24,852 nucleotides of DNA from a virus: positions 1-24,852 of IMG/VR virus record IMGVR_UViG_3300037258_000104; one strand, written 5' to 3'. The notes below the pieces were generated by a model. The model was not told where the DNA came from, ran no database searches, and saw only the letters and a list, made by a program, of their open reading frames with translations. This document shows positions 15,204 to 21,681 of the stretch, in pieces. Made by a program: the position numbers and the translations under genes. Position 1 is the first letter of the stretch; each line of letters opens with the position of its first letter.

Positions 15204-15365
15204 TTAAAGGGTGGGTGGGGAGGTCTGTAGTCCGGATAGGACAGCGCCGATTACTTCCCTAACGTCATCCTCAAATTGAGCGCGGGTGATGACACCCTTT
15301 TCTAAAAGTAGGTTGAGGGCGAATTGCTTGAGTTCGATTTCTAGGCGTTCCAAGGGGATGTGCAT
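15204..15365 (-). CDS. First gene of the late operon: small helical protein (53 aa)
   Basis: The frame ATG 15365 to TAA 15204 gives MHIPLERLEIELKQFALNLL and then a second helix with 'AQFEDDVREVIGAVLSG'. It is an amphipathic helical hairpin of balanced charge with convincing protein-like composition. An in-frame stop lies just before the ATG. The ribosome-binding site is weak (AGAGG 12 nt upstream). It is the most upstream leftward gene next to the divergent control region. No family recognised. Confidence 0.55.
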   Translation of the reverse strand: MHIPLERLEIELKQFALNLLLEKGVITRAQFEDDVREVIGAVLSGLQTSPPTL

Positions 15366-15992
15366 AAGTTATAAGTGCCTCTGTAAGTGGTATCTGATAG
15401 TCGGAATTATTTGTTTGCTAGTTATTTGCTAACGATAATTATTTGAAAATAGCTTTTGCGTGGCAAAGCTGCCAGACCTCGCGGGGTGGTACCGAGCGTC
15501 CCCACCCTGCCCCCCGAACTAGGGAAGTTAGGCCATTTCAAGCCGTGCGGATGCCTCTAAGTCCAATCTAATCAACGTCTAAGTGACCTGTATCATACGC
15601 CGATGCCCTGCCAAGATGAGCCCTGTCCCCAAACCCGCGTCAAATGCCGAGTTCAAACCCGGCATAAGCGGAGGGTATCCCTCCAGTTAGCTCTGAAACA
15701 TGACTAAGCTGGCCTTCCAATGCCGAGCTATGCCTCTATTGTGTTGATAACACAGACACTTTCTAGTCTATGGTGCCGAGTACATTGTTCGATACCAGAT
15801 TGAAATACCCCAAAAATAACTCGAAACATGGCCTAAGTTGGGGCTCTCAGGGCTCAAAACATGGGTTTCGCTTGGAATAACTTGGAAATGGCCTGTTTTG
15901 GCTTGGAAAATAAAGTTGCGTGACGTACACCAACAGCCGTGTTTGTGATAACTTGTGTTTCAGCGGTCACCAAACCGCATAAAGGGGACACA
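15366..15992. promoter_or_regulatory. Divergent early/late control region with phased short repeats
   Basis: About 630 bp without a supported gene separates the leftward late genes from the rightward early genes, so both promoters should lie here. Visible elements: TTATTTG three times (15407, 15422, 15439), nearest the late side; CTCTGAAACATGACTAAG (15691-15708) and CTCGAAACATGGCCTAAG (15820-15837), plus CTCAAAACATGG (15853-15864); the palindrome TGTGTT-GAT-AACACA (15740-15754); and CTTGGAA at 15871, 15881 and 15902, nearest the early side. ATGCCG/CGGCAT forms a small hairpin near 15650. I could not fix -35/-10 boxes with confidence. Confidence 0.55.
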
Positions 15993-16217
15993 ATGTCAAA
16001 GAAGGATTTCATTGCATTAGCGGATTGCATCCGCTCCCACAATGAGGCGAAACACAGGGCTTTCGGTGTCAATGCCGAGCGTATGTGTTTCAACGTTGAA
16101 CAACTAAACGCATTAGCTGAGTTCTGCAAACAACAGAATGGGGCTTTCATGCGGGAACGCTGGTTAGGCTACATAGCTGGGGAGAATGGCCGTAACGGCG
16201 GAAAGGTGGCCAGCTAA
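15993..16217 (+). CDS. First early gene: small hypothetical protein (74 aa)
   Basis: I chose the ATG at 15993 (MSKKDFIALADCIRSHNEAK) because AAAGGGG lies 5 nt upstream; the frame extends further 5' without a signal. It is a small helical protein with 'FNVEQLNALAEFCKQQNGAF' and a 'RERWLGYIAGENGRNGGK' C-terminus. Proteins starting like this occur in the early regions of many phages and plasmids, without a known function that I can name. Its stop overlaps the next start (TAATG). Confidence 0.7.
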   Translation: MSKKDFIALADCIRSHNEAKHRAFGVNAERMCFNVEQLNALAEFCKQQNGAFMRERWLGYIAGENGRNGGKVAS

Positions 16218-16867
16218 TGCTCACCACCATCCCATTCTCAGGCTTCTACTACTCAATGCATGACGCGGAATTTGACCGTGAGATAGAGAACATGGTCAGC
16301 GATTCCTCAGGATGTCATCCAATCTCACAGCGTATAGCTGATGACCTTTGGTCACACATCACCACTCCCACAGCCCAATATGCCCAGCGATTCATGGAGG
16401 ATTTTGCGCTGTACTTCACTGGTGAAACTGGCATCAAGCTAAAGCTAACCTTCGATGCGTTGGACTCGCCCCGCGAATACAATTTCAGGACTGACCGCAT
16501 CTTTGCCCATGTCTCACTGGCCACGGTCAGGGCTCTCTATCGTGCATGTGACAAGTCAATCCTTGACGCGGTAATTAAAGAACGGTTTACCAGCTATGAC
16601 GGGTTCATCAGCTATTACCGGCCTGACCGTTCATCATGGGGCAAGCTGACCGAATGGGACTGTAATCAAGTTGCTTGCCTCATCCTCGCATTAGTCAGGG
16701 AGCATTGCAGCGATGAATGGGAATGGAACATCGTTGAAGACTGGTCAGGGAGTGGCATCCTGTCGAATTGGATGTATGACGGACTAGACGCTGAAGGCAA
16801 ACGGCTGGTCAAGATTGCCGACTATCTCCGCTCACGGGAAGAACGCCAGTATCGGAGGGTAGCCTAA
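16217..16867 (+). CDS. Conserved early phage protein (216 aa), function unknown
   Basis: Motifs resembling a widespread phage hypothetical family are visible: 'IPFSGFYYSMHDAEFDREIE' at the N-terminus, 'DSPREYNFRTDRIFAH' in the middle and 'ERFTSYDGFISYY' later. The two-part 'FSGFYxSxHD ... SPREYNFxTD' signature is what I recognise; no enzymatic function is established to my knowledge. It is soluble, acidic and tightly coupled to both neighbours through TAATG overlaps. Host-takeover or anti-defence roles are common for genes in this position but cannot be shown here. Confidence 0.75.
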   Translation: MLTTIPFSGFYYSMHDAEFDREIENMVSDSSGCHPISQRIADDLWSHITTPTAQYAQRFMEDFALYFTGETGIKLKLTFDALDSPREYNFRTDRIFAHVSLATVRALYRACDKSILDAVIKERFTSYDGFISYYRPDRSSWGKLTEWDCNQVACLILALVREHCSDEWEWNIVEDWSGSGILSNWMYDGLDAEGKRLVKIADYLRSREERQYRRVA

Positions 16868-17205
16868 TGACCCATATCACAGCGTCAATCCGTGGCCAGA
16901 TACAGGGGCAGATTTGGATGCCCTGCTGTGTCTGCACTAAACCATTTGCCATTGGCGAAGGTGATTTCCGGTACAGTGACGGTTCTCGGCCATCCCTCCG
17001 CGATATGGTGTTACGCGCAACGAATGATGGGGATTTCCAAGGCGCAGACATAAGCTATGGTTCCCTCCGCCTTGAGATGCGGATACCCCGCAATGATGGA
17101 CAGGGATACACCCGCAAGGTCAGAGAGCTTGACCTTCGCCAGTTTCCCTCCATCGCTGACTGCATTGTTTCCGAAGATGAAATCGAGTATGGGGAGGAAT
17201 TCTGA
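16867..17205 (+). CDS. Hypothetical early phage protein (112 aa)
   Basis: It starts in a TAATG overlap with the preceding gene and ends in a TGATG overlap with the next. There is a C-C-x-C cluster near residue 20 ('MPCCVCTKPF') but only three Cys in total there, so a full zinc site is not obvious. The C-terminus is acidic. Function unknown; the overlaps argue for coordinated expression in the early operon. Confidence 0.65.
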   Translation: MTHITASIRGQIQGQIWMPCCVCTKPFAIGEGDFRYSDGSRPSLRDMVLRATNDGDFQGADISYGSLRLEMRIPRNDGQGYTRKVRELDLRQFPSIADCIVSEDEIEYGEEF

Positions 17206-17597
17206 TGACCATTCGAGAGGCTGCACAACAGGCAATAGACGTGCAAAATGCATGTAACCTTTCCGGGGTTGTGGCAGCGATGCACACAGCCGTTATGGAC
17301 GTTCTCTGGCCTGAGGCTAGGCGCATCGGTCAGGGTACTAGCTGGGTCAACACTCACCCCATTGTGTATCTCTACCTTGACAAGCTGGCGAGTCTGAACG
17401 GTACCCAGTGTCTCTGCTCTGACAATCTCAACAGTTATTCCAAAGCGTATGCCAAGGTTGAGGCTATGGCCACGGCGGAAAATGAGAATAATGGCGTCTG
17501 TCCAAAATGCGGATTGGCTACAGTGAAACCCGATGACCGCAGCCCGTGGCAACATGCTGGAAGCGGAATGATTCTCTGTGAAGGTACTCATTCCTAG
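17205..17597 (+). CDS. Early phage protein with C-terminal metal-binding site (130 aa)
   Basis: Residues 1-95 are helical ('IREAAQQAIDVQNACNLSGV', 'HTAVMDVLWPEARRIGQGT', 'WVNTHPIVYLYLDKLASL'). I recall similar 'AxxAxDVQxACNLSGV ... WVNxHPI' proteins in phage and plasmid early regions, without a known function. The C-terminal 35 residues contain C-P-K-C and a later H/C pair, a possible zinc knuckle. It is the last gene of the four-gene early operon and is followed by a GC hairpin. Confidence 0.7.
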   Translation: MTIREAAQQAIDVQNACNLSGVVAAMHTAVMDVLWPEARRIGQGTSWVNTHPIVYLYLDKLASLNGTQCLCSDNLNSYSKAYAKVEAMATAENENNGVCPKCGLATVKPDDRSPWQHAGSGMILCEGTHS

Positions 17598-17605
17598 CAG
17601 AGTGG

Positions 17606-17626
17606 ACGGGGCGAACCCAGCCCCGT
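17606..17626 (+). terminator. Weak hairpin after the early operon
   Basis: ACGGGGC and GCCCCGT form a perfect 7-bp stem with a 7-nt loop, but only TTAA follows. It is probably an attenuator or partial terminator. The rest of 17598-17753 contains further short GC-rich inverted repeats and no gene. Confidence 0.4.
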
Positions 17627-17753
17627 TTAATGCGGCGTATGCGGTCACAAGCCCCGCATTGTTAGACTGGACAGTCAGCCGTGCCGCACCTTTACGGTAA
17701 GCTGACCGTCTGGGGTGGTACCCGGTGCCGGTACGTAACCCGGCTATATCCCT

Positions 17754-17954
17754 ATGACCCAATGGACTCCCAAACTCGATATGGCTACCATCCCCGATGA
17801 CATCCTCTTTAAAGAGGCTGGAAGGCGTACCAGTGCTATGCGGAGTGTCAAGGCTGGCGGAAGGCCATCTGTAACCCGTCTCTGCCCCCACTGTGGCAAG
17901 GGATTCGGTGCGAGGGCATTACGAGAGCATATCCCTAGCTGCCCTAAGCGATAG
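17754..17954 (+). CDS. Small zinc-finger protein (66 aa)
   Basis: The C-terminal third carries C-P-H-C...H-x4-C (LCPHCGKGFGARALREHIPS then CPK), a CCHC-type zinc finger, after a basic 'GRPSVTRL' linker. It is a compact DNA- or RNA-binding candidate, commonly seen as a small early phage or plasmid gene. The start is uncertain: no ribosome-binding site is obvious for the ATG at 17754 or for the later one at codon 10. A strong terminator follows 23 nt after its stop. Confidence 0.65.
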   Translation: MTQWTPKLDMATIPDDILFKEAGRRTSAMRSVKAGGRPSVTRLCPHCGKGFGARALREHIPSCPKR

Positions 17955-17977
17955 TTTCAGCCGGTAGCGTCAATGAG

Positions 17978-18008
17978 CCCCAGCCCTAACCGGCTGGGGT
18001 TTTTCTTT
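17978..18008 (+). terminator. Strong Rho-independent terminator ending the early region
   Basis: CCCCAGCC (17978-17985) and GGCTGGGG (17992-17999) form a perfect 8-bp stem with a 6-nt loop, followed by TTTTTCTTT. It isolates the early operon from the membrane-protein cassette. Confidence 0.9.
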
Positions 18009-18309
18009 GCCTGCCTGATTCCCTGCCCGATGCGGAGTCTGGCCGGTATGCATTTTTGAGGCCAAACGGGTTTTTCCGTCGCCATATCCGAGTAAGGGTA
18101 AAGTTCAAATCTTGAACTTCAAATGCCAAAATCGCGCCCGACAGTACAGTACAAGTAGGGCGATAAAGATTGCTGACCACCCCGGCAAGTCAGCGGAGGG
18201 TTGCGATCTTGGCCGGGGTTGAGGGCGTGGTCGAGTCAGACCCGGTCAGATGCTATTCTGGATGGCATCATTCACAGTTCAAGTAGGCGGACGGAGATAC
18301 AACGCCAAT
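18009..18309. other. Intergenic region before the membrane cassette
   Basis: About 300 bp without a convincing gene. It holds the inverted repeat ACCCCGGC (18179-18186) / GCCGGGGT (18212-18219) around a 25-nt spacer. The promoter for the following two genes should be here, because a strong terminator precedes it, but I cannot assign boxes. The next frame is open from an ATG at 18250, so part of this region may be coding. Confidence 0.35.
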
Positions 18310-19227
18310 ATGAAAAAAGCTCGGCAATTCGTCGCTGGATCAGGGATACTTCTATCCGGAGTGTTCCTCGCCATAGCTCCCGTGCAATGGGATGCTTGGA
18401 GCAAGCACGAATGGGGCATGTCAGGCCATATATCGATTGGCCTCGTCGCGGCGTCTCTCGCCTGTCTCCTTTTTTGGCTATTTATGAAAGACCCTGTGGA
18501 AGCTCCGTCACCACCGCCCATTGTTCCGACCATCGCTGGCAACCAAGTGAATGCCGTGAACAATTCTGGAAACCAAGTCGGCGGAGACAATAGCGGAATG
18601 GTGGTTGGAAGCGTCAACAACCTTTATGTGGCTCGGGCAGTTCCACCGAAGCTCCCTGTAAAACAGTCTGAGCCACAAGTAGAACCAACGCTAATAATCT
18701 CTCAGCCTGAGTCCCGACATTACATCTTTAGAGATGGGCAGTGGTATCCATTTACCTCTGCCGGAACAAGGCATCTCATTGTGAACGTGGAAAACAAGAC
18801 AGCCGAACAAGGACAAATTGCGAAGGACGCCAACGGGGTTGTCGCTTCCGTCGCTTATATCGATAAGGGCAGAAACAAACTCGCCCATGTCTCACGAGCC
18901 TATTGGTGCCGGGAGAGGAGCAACGAAGTGAATCTCGAAATTGGAGCGAGTAAGGAATTGCTCCTCGGCACCCATCTCATGGGTAAGTATTGTTCGACAT
19001 GGATAGGATTCGAGAATTGCTATTCAGCGCCCTCCCGTATCACCCCTCACTACGGGCTCGAAAAGTACCCTACTCCCAAACAAGCACCGTTCGACTTCGT
19101 CGCAATGTTATACATCGAAGTTTCCCTCATTCACGTCCGAACGGGAAAGACTTTCAAGAAGTTCTGCGTTGAGGTAGTGGATAAGGGGAACGGTATGCTG
19201 ACAACTATGACAGTGGGTGGGGTATGA
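18310..19227 (+). CDS. Membrane-anchored protein of unknown function (305 aa), cassette gene 1
   Basis: From the ATG at 18310 the protein has two transmembrane helices (about 8-24 and 40-59), a Pro-rich linker, and a low-complexity Asn/Gly/Val segment (77-106: 'GNQVNAVNNSGNQVGGDNSG' and on) that looks like a short β-helical or spacer repeat. A soluble domain of about 190 residues follows. With a short N-terminal tail the soluble domain should face the cytoplasm, by simple hairpin topology. Upstream in-frame ATGs at 18250 and 18262 are possible; GGAG lies 13 nt before the chosen start. It overlaps the next gene by 4 nt (ATGA). No phage structural or replication family is recognised. Separation by a terminator suggests a moron-type cargo gene, perhaps superinfection exclusion or defence (inference). 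Confidence 0.6.
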   Translation: MKKARQFVAGSGILLSGVFLAIAPVQWDAWSKHEWGMSGHISIGLVAASLACLLFWLFMKDPVEAPSPPPIVPTIAGNQVNAVNNSGNQVGGDNSGMVVGSVNNLYVARAVPPKLPVKQSEPQVEPTLIISQPESRHYIFRDGQWYPFTSAGTRHLIVNVENKTAEQGQIAKDANGVVASVAYIDKGRNKLAHVSRAYWCRERSNEVNLEIGASKELLLGTHLMGKYCSTWIGFENCYSAPSRITPHYGLEKYPTPKQAPFDFVAMLYIEVSLIHVRTGKTFKKFCVEVVDKGNGMLTTMTVGGV

Positions 19228-19871
19228 CCCCAGACCAAATAGCATTCTGGACTTTCGTTGTCAGCATCGTTGCTGCTCTAGCGGCAATAGTGGCAATCTT
19301 CGTCGGGCTCCGTGCGATTTACTACGCCAAACAGGCTCCCACGACTGAAGACCTTAGGCGAGTCGAAAAGAACACCGCTGAAACGTCGCGGCACCTTGAG
19401 GGTATGCACGGCAAGATTGCCAGCATGGACACCCGCCTCGACCAGCAAGCGGAACATGACACACTCGTCTCACGGGCTAATCGCGTTTCTACTCTTATCG
19501 AAGGCGAAGATTTAGTCGGGAATTGTCTTTCCATCCGCCTCACGCTAAAAGACCCCAAAGTCACCTTGATACGCCTTGACCTGTTGAATGAGCGAGGTAT
19601 TGTCTTTGGGTCTCCTGATTGCGAAGCGACCGCATACCTTCAATTCACCGCGACCATTGACCCGGCCACGATTTTAAAGTGGTTCGATGGCGGGACAATA
19701 ACTGTAGCCGGATGGTCGGCGAGGTCTCAACTCGGTCTCCGCGTTCACATGTTGGTCAGCGGAAACAATGTCCATCGGCAGGTTGCGGTGATCCTGTACC
19801 GTGCGAACCAATCAGACCCGGCCAACCCACTCGTCCGGCATCAGGTCTGGAGGATCGAAGGCAGCGTCTAA
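19224..19871 (+). CDS. Single-pass membrane protein (215 aa), cassette gene 2
   Basis: There is one N-terminal transmembrane helix (about 8-34: 'FWTFVVSIVAALAAIVAIFV'), a charged coiled-coil segment (about 40-85), then a soluble β-rich domain of about 125 residues. It begins inside the stop codon of the preceding gene (ATGA), so the two are translationally coupled and likely act together in the membrane. Known families with TM plus coiled coil plus sensor domains exist in defence and exclusion systems, but I cannot assign one. No counterpart is needed for virion formation, supporting an accessory role. Confidence 0.65.
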   Translation: MTPDQIAFWTFVVSIVAALAAIVAIFVGLRAIYYAKQAPTTEDLRRVEKNTAETSRHLEGMHGKIASMDTRLDQQAEHDTLVSRANRVSTLIEGEDLVGNCLSIRLTLKDPKVTLIRLDLLNERGIVFGSPDCEATAYLQFTATIDPATILKWFDGGTITVAGWSARSQLGLRVHMLVSGNNVHRQVAVILYRANQSDPANPLVRHQVWRIEGSV

Positions 19872-20036
19872 TCGCCGGAGGCGCGGCGGCGGAATCCTTC
19901 CGTACTTCGGGGAGCGGGAACCTTCCCTGCCTCTGCTCTTTGGGTCTAGCACTCCCTCCGGGTGTACCTTGCCGTCCCACCCCCTCGTGAGAGAGGTCTT
20001 TTTCCCCGAAGGGGAGGGCGTGTATAACTCCCTGAC
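19872..20036. other. Non-coding GC-rich spacer before the origin repeats
   Basis: No supported gene. It contains CCCC-GAA-GGGG (20005-20015) with T's on the wrong side for a plus-strand terminator, and several short GC-rich inverted repeats. Together with 20037-20341 it makes a gene-free stretch of about 470 bp in front of the replication genes. Confidence 0.5.
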
Positions 20037-20075
20037 GGGTTCCTTCCGGGTTCCTTGCGGGTTAATGACGGGTTA
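20037..20075 (+). repeat. Four CGGGTT repeats at an exact 11-bp period
   Basis: CGGGTT starts at 20037, 20048, 20059 and 20070; the first two copies extend to CGGGTTCCTT. The 11-bp spacing puts every copy on nearly the same DNA face, as for arrays bound by an origin or regulatory protein. It precedes the 20-bp iterons by 45 bp. Confidence 0.7.
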
Positions 20076-20118
20076 CCCACGTTATCACTAATAGAATCAA
20101 CACCAGCCGCTCAGCCCG

Positions 20119-20228
20119 TGAACAGTGCGTTCAATAGGCGAACAGTGCGTTCATTACGTGAACAGTGCGTTCAATAGGCGAACGGTGTGTTCATTAGGCG
20201 AACACGCCACTGTTCAATAGGCGAACAC
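20119..20228 (+). repeat. Iteron array (20-bp direct repeats), putative replication origin
   Basis: The unit GAACAGTGCGTTCAWTASGY recurs at an exact 20-bp period: AACAGTGCGTTCA at 20121, 20141 and 20161, and AACGGTGTGTTCA at 20181. A diverged fifth unit (GAACACGCCACTGTTC, with the CACTGTTC half inverted) and a terminal GCGAACAC half-site follow to 20228. Each unit is itself a GAAC-N5-GTTC dyad. Iterons in front of a rep gene are the hallmark of Rep-protein origins of plasmids and some phages. The next genes are an HTH protein and a winged-helix initiator-like protein. The same sites may also autoregulate those genes. Confidence 0.85.
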
Positions 20229-20279
20229 TTAGCTCTGAGCATTTAGCCTTCAAATAATCACTCGCAAGTTAGCGAAAGT

Positions 20280-20310
20280 GTTACGTAACTATCCGCCCCT
20301 CTTACGTAAG
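20280..20310. promoter_or_regulatory. Twin TTACGTAA palindromes upstream of the replication genes
   Basis: GTTACGTAAC (20280-20289) and CTTACGTAAG (20301-20310) are perfect 10-bp palindromes with centres 21 bp apart, two helical turns, so they could be bound cooperatively by a dimeric regulator. They lie 32 bp before the start codon of the small HTH gene, whose product is the obvious candidate ligand. Confidence 0.55.
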
Positions 20311-20341
20311 CCAAAACGAGCTACACAAGAGGAGCACCACA

Positions 20342-20542
20342 ATGACCGTAAGAGACACCCGCACTGAGGCCCGCACAAAGATTGCCGAATACTTAAAGGC
20401 TCACCCCGAGGTCAGCTACAAAGAGCTTGCTGCCAAGCTCGGCTGTGCTGCCTCCACCATTGCCACCATCGCTCATAAGGCCGGTATCGTCCGCCAGCGG
20501 AAAGCTCTCAATCTAGCCGACGTATCCAAGCTGGAGGGATAA
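20342..20542 (+). CDS. Small HTH DNA-binding protein (66 aa)
   Basis: Residues about 9-52 form a helix-turn-helix ('IAEYLKAHPEVSYKELAAKL', then 'GCAASTIATIAHKAGIVRQR') of the winged or AsnC-like N-terminal type, with the recognition helix around STIATIAHKAG. There is no effector domain. RBS AGAGGAG lies 7 nt before the ATG. It sits between the palindromes/iterons and the replication-initiator-like gene (3-nt gap), so it is probably a repressor or co-activator of that operon, or a copy-number control protein. Function inferred from fold and position. Confidence 0.75.
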   Translation: MTVRDTRTEARTKIAEYLKAHPEVSYKELAAKLGCAASTIATIAHKAGIVRQRKALNLADVSKLEG

Positions 20543-20545
20543 GCT

Positions 20546-21235
20546 ATGTCCTTCCGGTACACCGACGCGGTGAACAGACTCAACAAGACCGGGGAGTGCT
20601 GTGCGTTCTGCGGCATTGAGTTCACTGGCGGCAAGATAGTCCAGCGAAGGAACAAGAATGGCTTGTACATTGAGCATGTCCAAACCGGCCATGAGGAATT
20701 GCTCGAACACAGCAAGACGCATCCATACGGTGCGGTGGAGAGGACCGTATTACTCCAGTTAGCCGAACACGCGAACGATGAGGGGGGATGCTTTCCGGGC
20801 TATACCCTGCTACACGAAGAGACCTATCTCTCCAAGGGAGCCATCTCCGAGGCCATCGGCAATCTGGTCGAGCTTGGCCTAATCTCCATTGTCGAGAAAG
20901 GTAGACGCCGTTCAACCACCTACCTGTTGAACATCAATCCCAACCCCCAAGCCCCGGTGACAGCCTTGCTCAAAAGACCGAAGCCCATCGAGAAGCCCAA
21001 GCCGTTCAACATCGAAGAAGAGGATGAGGACGACTTCGATTACTACGATAATTTTCCTCATGAGCCGGTCGCTCACGCGCGTGTGCAACCACCACGAGCC
21101 TCGGTGCCGACCTCCGTCCCACCACAGGCGAGGGTGCCGGATACACATGTATGCCGAGACTGCGGCGACAGTTTTCTTGGAGGGTTTGCCTACGGCCAGC
21201 ACCGCCTAAGTGCCCACCCGGTGCTTCGCTCTTGA
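20546..21235 (+). CDS. Winged-helix replication initiator-like protein with C2H2 finger (229 aa)
   Basis: The N-terminus contains C-C-x2-C (18-22) with C19/C22 as a possible metal pair. Residues about 62-128 are a winged helix ('AVERTVLLQLAEHANDEGGC', 'LSKGAISEAIGNLVELGLIS', 'EKGRRRSTTYLL') of the HTH_36 type found in phage O-like and plasmid initiators. An acidic linker (157-169) and a Pro-rich stretch lead to a C-terminal C2H2 finger with C203, C206, H219 and H224. RBS GGAGG is 8 nt before the ATG. Following an iteron array, it is the best candidate for the origin-binding initiator. It lacks a helicase or primase domain, so it would recruit host factors. Confidence 0.7.
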   Translation: MSFRYTDAVNRLNKTGECCAFCGIEFTGGKIVQRRNKNGLYIEHVQTGHEELLEHSKTHPYGAVERTVLLQLAEHANDEGGCFPGYTLLHEETYLSKGAISEAIGNLVELGLISIVEKGRRRSTTYLLNINPNPQAPVTALLKRPKPIEKPKPFNIEEEDEDDFDYYDNFPHEPVAHARVQPPRASVPTSVPPQARVPDTHVCRDCGDSFLGGFAYGQHRLSAHPVLRS

Positions 21236-21681
21236 GCGCCTGCTGACTAAACTGAGACCGGCGGCGGTAGAGCCTTCTGGTTTTTTCCCGGTGAAAAGGG
21301 CGACCCCGCATTGCTCAAGGCCACCGTCAGCGAGGACTTCATTCCATAACTTGAGCAAGTAACCTCATCGTAACGCGGAGACTCGCGACATCTGTCGCGA
21401 CTTACGTATACGGAGGCGGATGGAGTTATAGGGAAAATGTTAGGAAATTATTTCCGGCGTTAAGAACTAATTTGAAAGGAGTAACATCATGATGCACTCA
21501 ATGCTCGTGGGAACGTCTTAGGACCATAATATGCGTTGTGCCCAGTGTTTATGCGGGAATTAGCGAGTAACAGTATTAGCGAGTACTAAATAATCATACG
21601 AGTCGAAATACAATCATCGGTATCATATGTATGTGGACATTGACGGAATTACAAGGTCAAGACCGCATTGGAGACACTTAC
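21236..21681 (+). promoter_or_regulatory. Regulatory region upstream of the Mom-like gene
   Basis: About 445 bp without a full gene but dense in symmetric elements: TTGCTCAAG/CTTGAGCAA (21311-21319/21350-21358), TCGCGAC-ATCT-GTCGCGA (21383-21400), the palindrome GGAAATTATTTCC (21443-21455), and the 11-bp direct repeat ATTAGCGAGTA at 21559-21569 and 21575-21585 (16-bp step). CTTACGTATAC (21401) resembles the TTACGTAA sites near 20280. The architecture suggests tight control of the following operon. Confidence 0.5.
21489..21521 (+). CDS. Possible 10-aa leader peptide
   Basis: MMHSMLVGTS is preceded by a strong ribosome-binding site (AAAGGAG, 7 nt before ATG) and ends at TAG 21519. It is too short for any protein-level test. 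A real ribosome-binding site in an otherwise regulatory stretch makes a leader peptide plausible; chance is the alternative. Confidence 0.25.
   Translation: MMHSMLVGTS

Noticed and set aside
15854-16150. A 98-codon minus-strand frame in the control region
   Set aside because: It overlaps the first early gene on the opposite strand and lacks a ribosome-binding site.
17055-17891. A 278-codon minus-strand open frame
   Set aside because: It runs opposite to the tightly overlapped early genes, starts inside the zinc-finger gene and has no ribosome-binding site.
20001-20020. Hairpin CCCC-GAA-GGGG next to a T-run as a terminator after the membrane cassette
   Set aside because: The T's precede the hairpin on the plus strand and no leftward gene ends there.
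20119-20228. Reading the 20-bp repeats as a CRISPR array
   Set aside because: The repeats are contiguous at a 20-bp period with 3-4 nt variable positions, no unique spacers and no cas genes.
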